15,870 nucleotides of DNA from an uncultured Clostridia bacterium (GTDB lineage Bacteria > Bacillota > Clostridia > Christensenellales > Borkfalkiaceae). How positions within the stretch are numbered: the stretch's first letter is position 1; each line of letters opens with the position of its first letter. The notes beneath the pieces were generated by a model that searched no databases, had not been told where the DNA came from, and worked only from the letters and a program-made list of their open reading frames with translations. The translations under genes were made by a program, and so were the position numbers. Below, one piece after another: positions 14,708 to 15,870 of this stretch. Where the stretch lies: contig CAKQKN010000069.1 of the NCBI GenBank assembly GCA_934249215.1, positions 1 to 15,870 of the forward strand, given 5' to 3'.

Positions 14708-15643
14708 ATGGATAAATCTAAAAGCGAAAACTATAAACCTATAATAAACGAAAAAGGGCAGATCGAGTACGTCAGAAGAAAAAACGTGATGAGCGTTTTC
14801 GATTATATTAACTATGCGTTTTTCATAATCTTTGCGATTCTCTGCATTTTTCCGATCGTATATCAGGTGCTTCTGTCGTTCGCTTCGAGGGCGGACGAAC
14901 TTCAGAGCTACATTCTTATTCTGCCGCGGCACTTCAACCTCGACGCGTATAAGAGCATACTGTTCAAAAACAGAATTCTGCGCTCGTTCGGGATATCAGT
15001 GTTTCTCGCGGTCGTAGGCTCCGGGTACAGCGTCCTTATGACATGTTTGGGCGGCTACGTCTTTACGCGGCGCGACACCCCCGGGCTCAAGATCGTCTTT
15101 ATGATGTTCATCTTCACGATGTTCTTCGGCGGCGGCCTTATCCCGTTCTTTATGGTCTGTAAGGATTTGTTCGGAATGGATAACCTGTGGGTACTCATCG
15201 TTCCGTTCGGGGCAGGCACGTTCAATATTATCATTCTTCGCAACTTCTTCTCGCAGGTTCCCGAAAGCATCGTTGAATCGTGCAGACTCGACGGCGCAAG
15301 CGAATTTACCATTCTTTTCCGCTTCATAATTCCTCTTTCGAAAGCCGGAATCGCGACCATTCTGCTGTTCACGATCGTGGGCAGGTGGGACGACTGGTAT
15401 TGGCCGATGATCTTTTTGAAAAAGCGCACCGATCTTTACCCGCTCGCTCTCGAACTGCGCTCGGTGCTCAACGCGCAAGAAGCGGAGGGCAACGTAACCG
15501 GCGAACTCGACTGGGAAAACATATTCGCAAAGGGCAGAAATGCGGCAATGATTTGCATTTCGCTCTTCCCGATCATGTGCCTTTATCCCTTCCTTCAGAA
15601 ATACTTCACCAAGGGCGTCATGATCGGCGGCGTCAAGGGCTGA
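14708..15643 (+). CDS. ABC transporter permease, YtcP/LplC-type (oligosaccharide uptake)
   Basis: This 311-residue protein is the second permease and forms the heterodimeric channel with the LplB-type protein. Hydrophobic segments are visible at ~33-58, ~94-118, ~128-150, ~160-177, ~205-224 and ~279-296. The EAA loop is at ~188-210 (VESCRLDGASEFTILF), where EAA itself is degenerate (ESC), as is common in this permease subfamily, while the central LDGAS is intact. The C-terminus FTKGVMIGGVKG is the hallmark of YtcP/LplC-type permeases. The ribosome site GAGGT (14697-14701) overlaps the stop codon of the preceding gene, indicating coupled translation. It is the last gene of the operon; a terminator follows 133 bp later. 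Confidence 0.93.
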   Translation: MDKSKSENYKPIINEKGQIEYVRRKNVMSVFDYINYAFFIIFAILCIFPIVYQVLLSFASRADELQSYILILPRHFNLDAYKSILFKNRILRSFGISVFLAVVGSGYSVLMTCLGGYVFTRRDTPGLKIVFMMFIFTMFFGGGLIPFFMVCKDLFGMDNLWVLIVPFGAGTFNIIILRNFFSQVPESIVESCRLDGASEFTILFRFIIPLSKAGIATILLFTIVGRWDDWYWPMIFLKKRTDLYPLALELRSVLNAQEAEGNVTGELDWENIFAKGRNAAMICISLFPIMCLYPFLQKYFTKGVMIGGVKG

Positions 15644-15655
15644 TCGTTCGGTTGC

Positions 15656-15769
15656 GTTCGCGAATCGACTGAAAAGTCGCTCGAACTATTTGCGGCTCGT
15701 TCGTGGGCTGGCGAATTGGCGGCGAGCATTAACTTGAACCTAGCGGCTCGTCCGTGAATGTTTGGCGAA
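15656..15769. repeat. Post-operon intergenic stretch with a hairpin and a degenerate direct repeat
   Basis: No gene is seen here. A hairpin combines GTTCG/CGAAC (15656-15660 with 15682-15686) with CGACT-GAAA-AGTCG (15666-15679). GCGGCTCGTTCGTG (15692-15705) recurs as GCGGCTCGTCCGTG (15743-15756), 51 bp away, and each copy is followed by TGGCGAA (15709-15715 and 15763-15769). This looks like decayed copies of an intergenic repeat. Confidence 0.5.
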
Positions 15770-15775
15770 AAAAGG

Positions 15776-15803
15776 AAAAGCATTCCGTTTTCGGGTGCTT
15801 TTT
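15776..15803 (+). terminator. Intrinsic terminator closing the operon
   Basis: AAAAGCATTCCG (15776-15787) pairs with CGGGTGCTTTTT (15792-15803) around a TTTT loop, with one bulge and one G-U pair, giving a ~11-bp stem whose 3' arm runs into five Ts. It sits 133 bp after the last permease stop. The A-rich 5' side and T-rich 3' side could also let it work bidirectionally. Confidence 0.8.
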
Positions 15804-15812
15804 CAAACTGTT

Positions 15813-15848
15813 TATGATATTATTTTTGCGTAAAATAAGAATTTTACG
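15813..15848 (+). promoter_or_regulatory. Possible promoter -10 with adjacent palindrome for the next gene
   Basis: The TATGAT (15813-15818) and overlapping TATTAT (15818-15823) hexamers are good -10 candidates, but no convincing -35 lies 16-18 bp upstream. A perfect 8-bp inverted repeat CGTAAAAT-AAGA-ATTTTACG follows (15829-15848), placed where a repressor operator or a leader hairpin would lie. Both assignments are tentative. Confidence 0.35.
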
Positions 15849-15858
15849 TTATTGTTAC

Positions 15859-15870
15859 AGGAGAATTTAT
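15859..15870 (+). promoter_or_regulatory. Ribosome binding site of a gene starting at the right edge
   Basis: AGGAG (15859-15863) is followed by five bases and then AT at 15869-15870, where the window ends. If the next base is G, an ATG with ideal spacing begins here. The ACAGGAGAA context is identical to that before the solute-binding protein gene (4837-4845). Confidence 0.55.

Noticed and set aside
15595..15783. 62-codon minus-strand frame after the operon
   Set aside because: No domain or ribosome site; it overlaps the permease end and the terminator region.

Overview
The window looks like part of a carbohydrate-utilisation locus from a low-to-mid GC Gram-positive bacterium, most likely an anaerobic gut-type Clostridia. 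This is inferred from strong AGGAGG-type ribosome sites, sigma-A promoters with textbook -35/-10 boxes, lipoproteins with lipoboxes, an LplA/LplB/YtcP-type oligosaccharide ABC transporter, and intrinsic hairpin/T-tract terminators. There is no outer-membrane SusC/SusD pair. No rRNA, tRNA, CRISPR array, transposase or prophage gene is visible.

Layout. Positions 1-289 hold no gene but carry two copies of a hairpin-rich intergenic repeat. An AraC-family regulator is read leftwards (1282 to 290). It is separated by 248 bp from a rightward operon, and both promoters in that gap have near-consensus boxes with 17-bp spacers, flanking a cluster of TTGTYA repeats that is a good operator candidate. The rightward genes are a large secreted triple LamG-like surface protein (1531-4770), a lipoprotein solute-binding protein (4849-6717), a second LamG-like surface protein (6739-8364), a structured 366-bp intergenic region with a strong hairpin-T6 terminator or attenuator, three paralogous right-handed beta-helix (GH28/GH49-clan-like) proteins (8731-13702), and two ABC permeases (13709-15643). 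A terminator at 15776-15803 closes the unit. A new ribosome site at the right edge suggests that another gene starts at 15869.

How it fits together (inference). The two LamG proteins would sit on the cell surface through a shared Cys-containing C-terminal tripartite tail and bind glycan. Two beta-helix enzymes are anchored as lipoproteins and would trim the glycan outside. The solute-binding protein and the two permeases import the oligosaccharide, using an ATPase encoded elsewhere. The third beta-helix paralogue has no signal peptide and would act inside the cell. The AraC protein, with a cupin sensor domain, is the likely local regulator. A cre-like palindrome just inside the first beta-helix gene suggests catabolite repression of the distal half. 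The actual glycan cannot be read from the sequence, because all three beta-helix proteins keep the Asp/Asp-Asp catalytic triad of GH28 but lack its His and Arg-x-Lys motifs.
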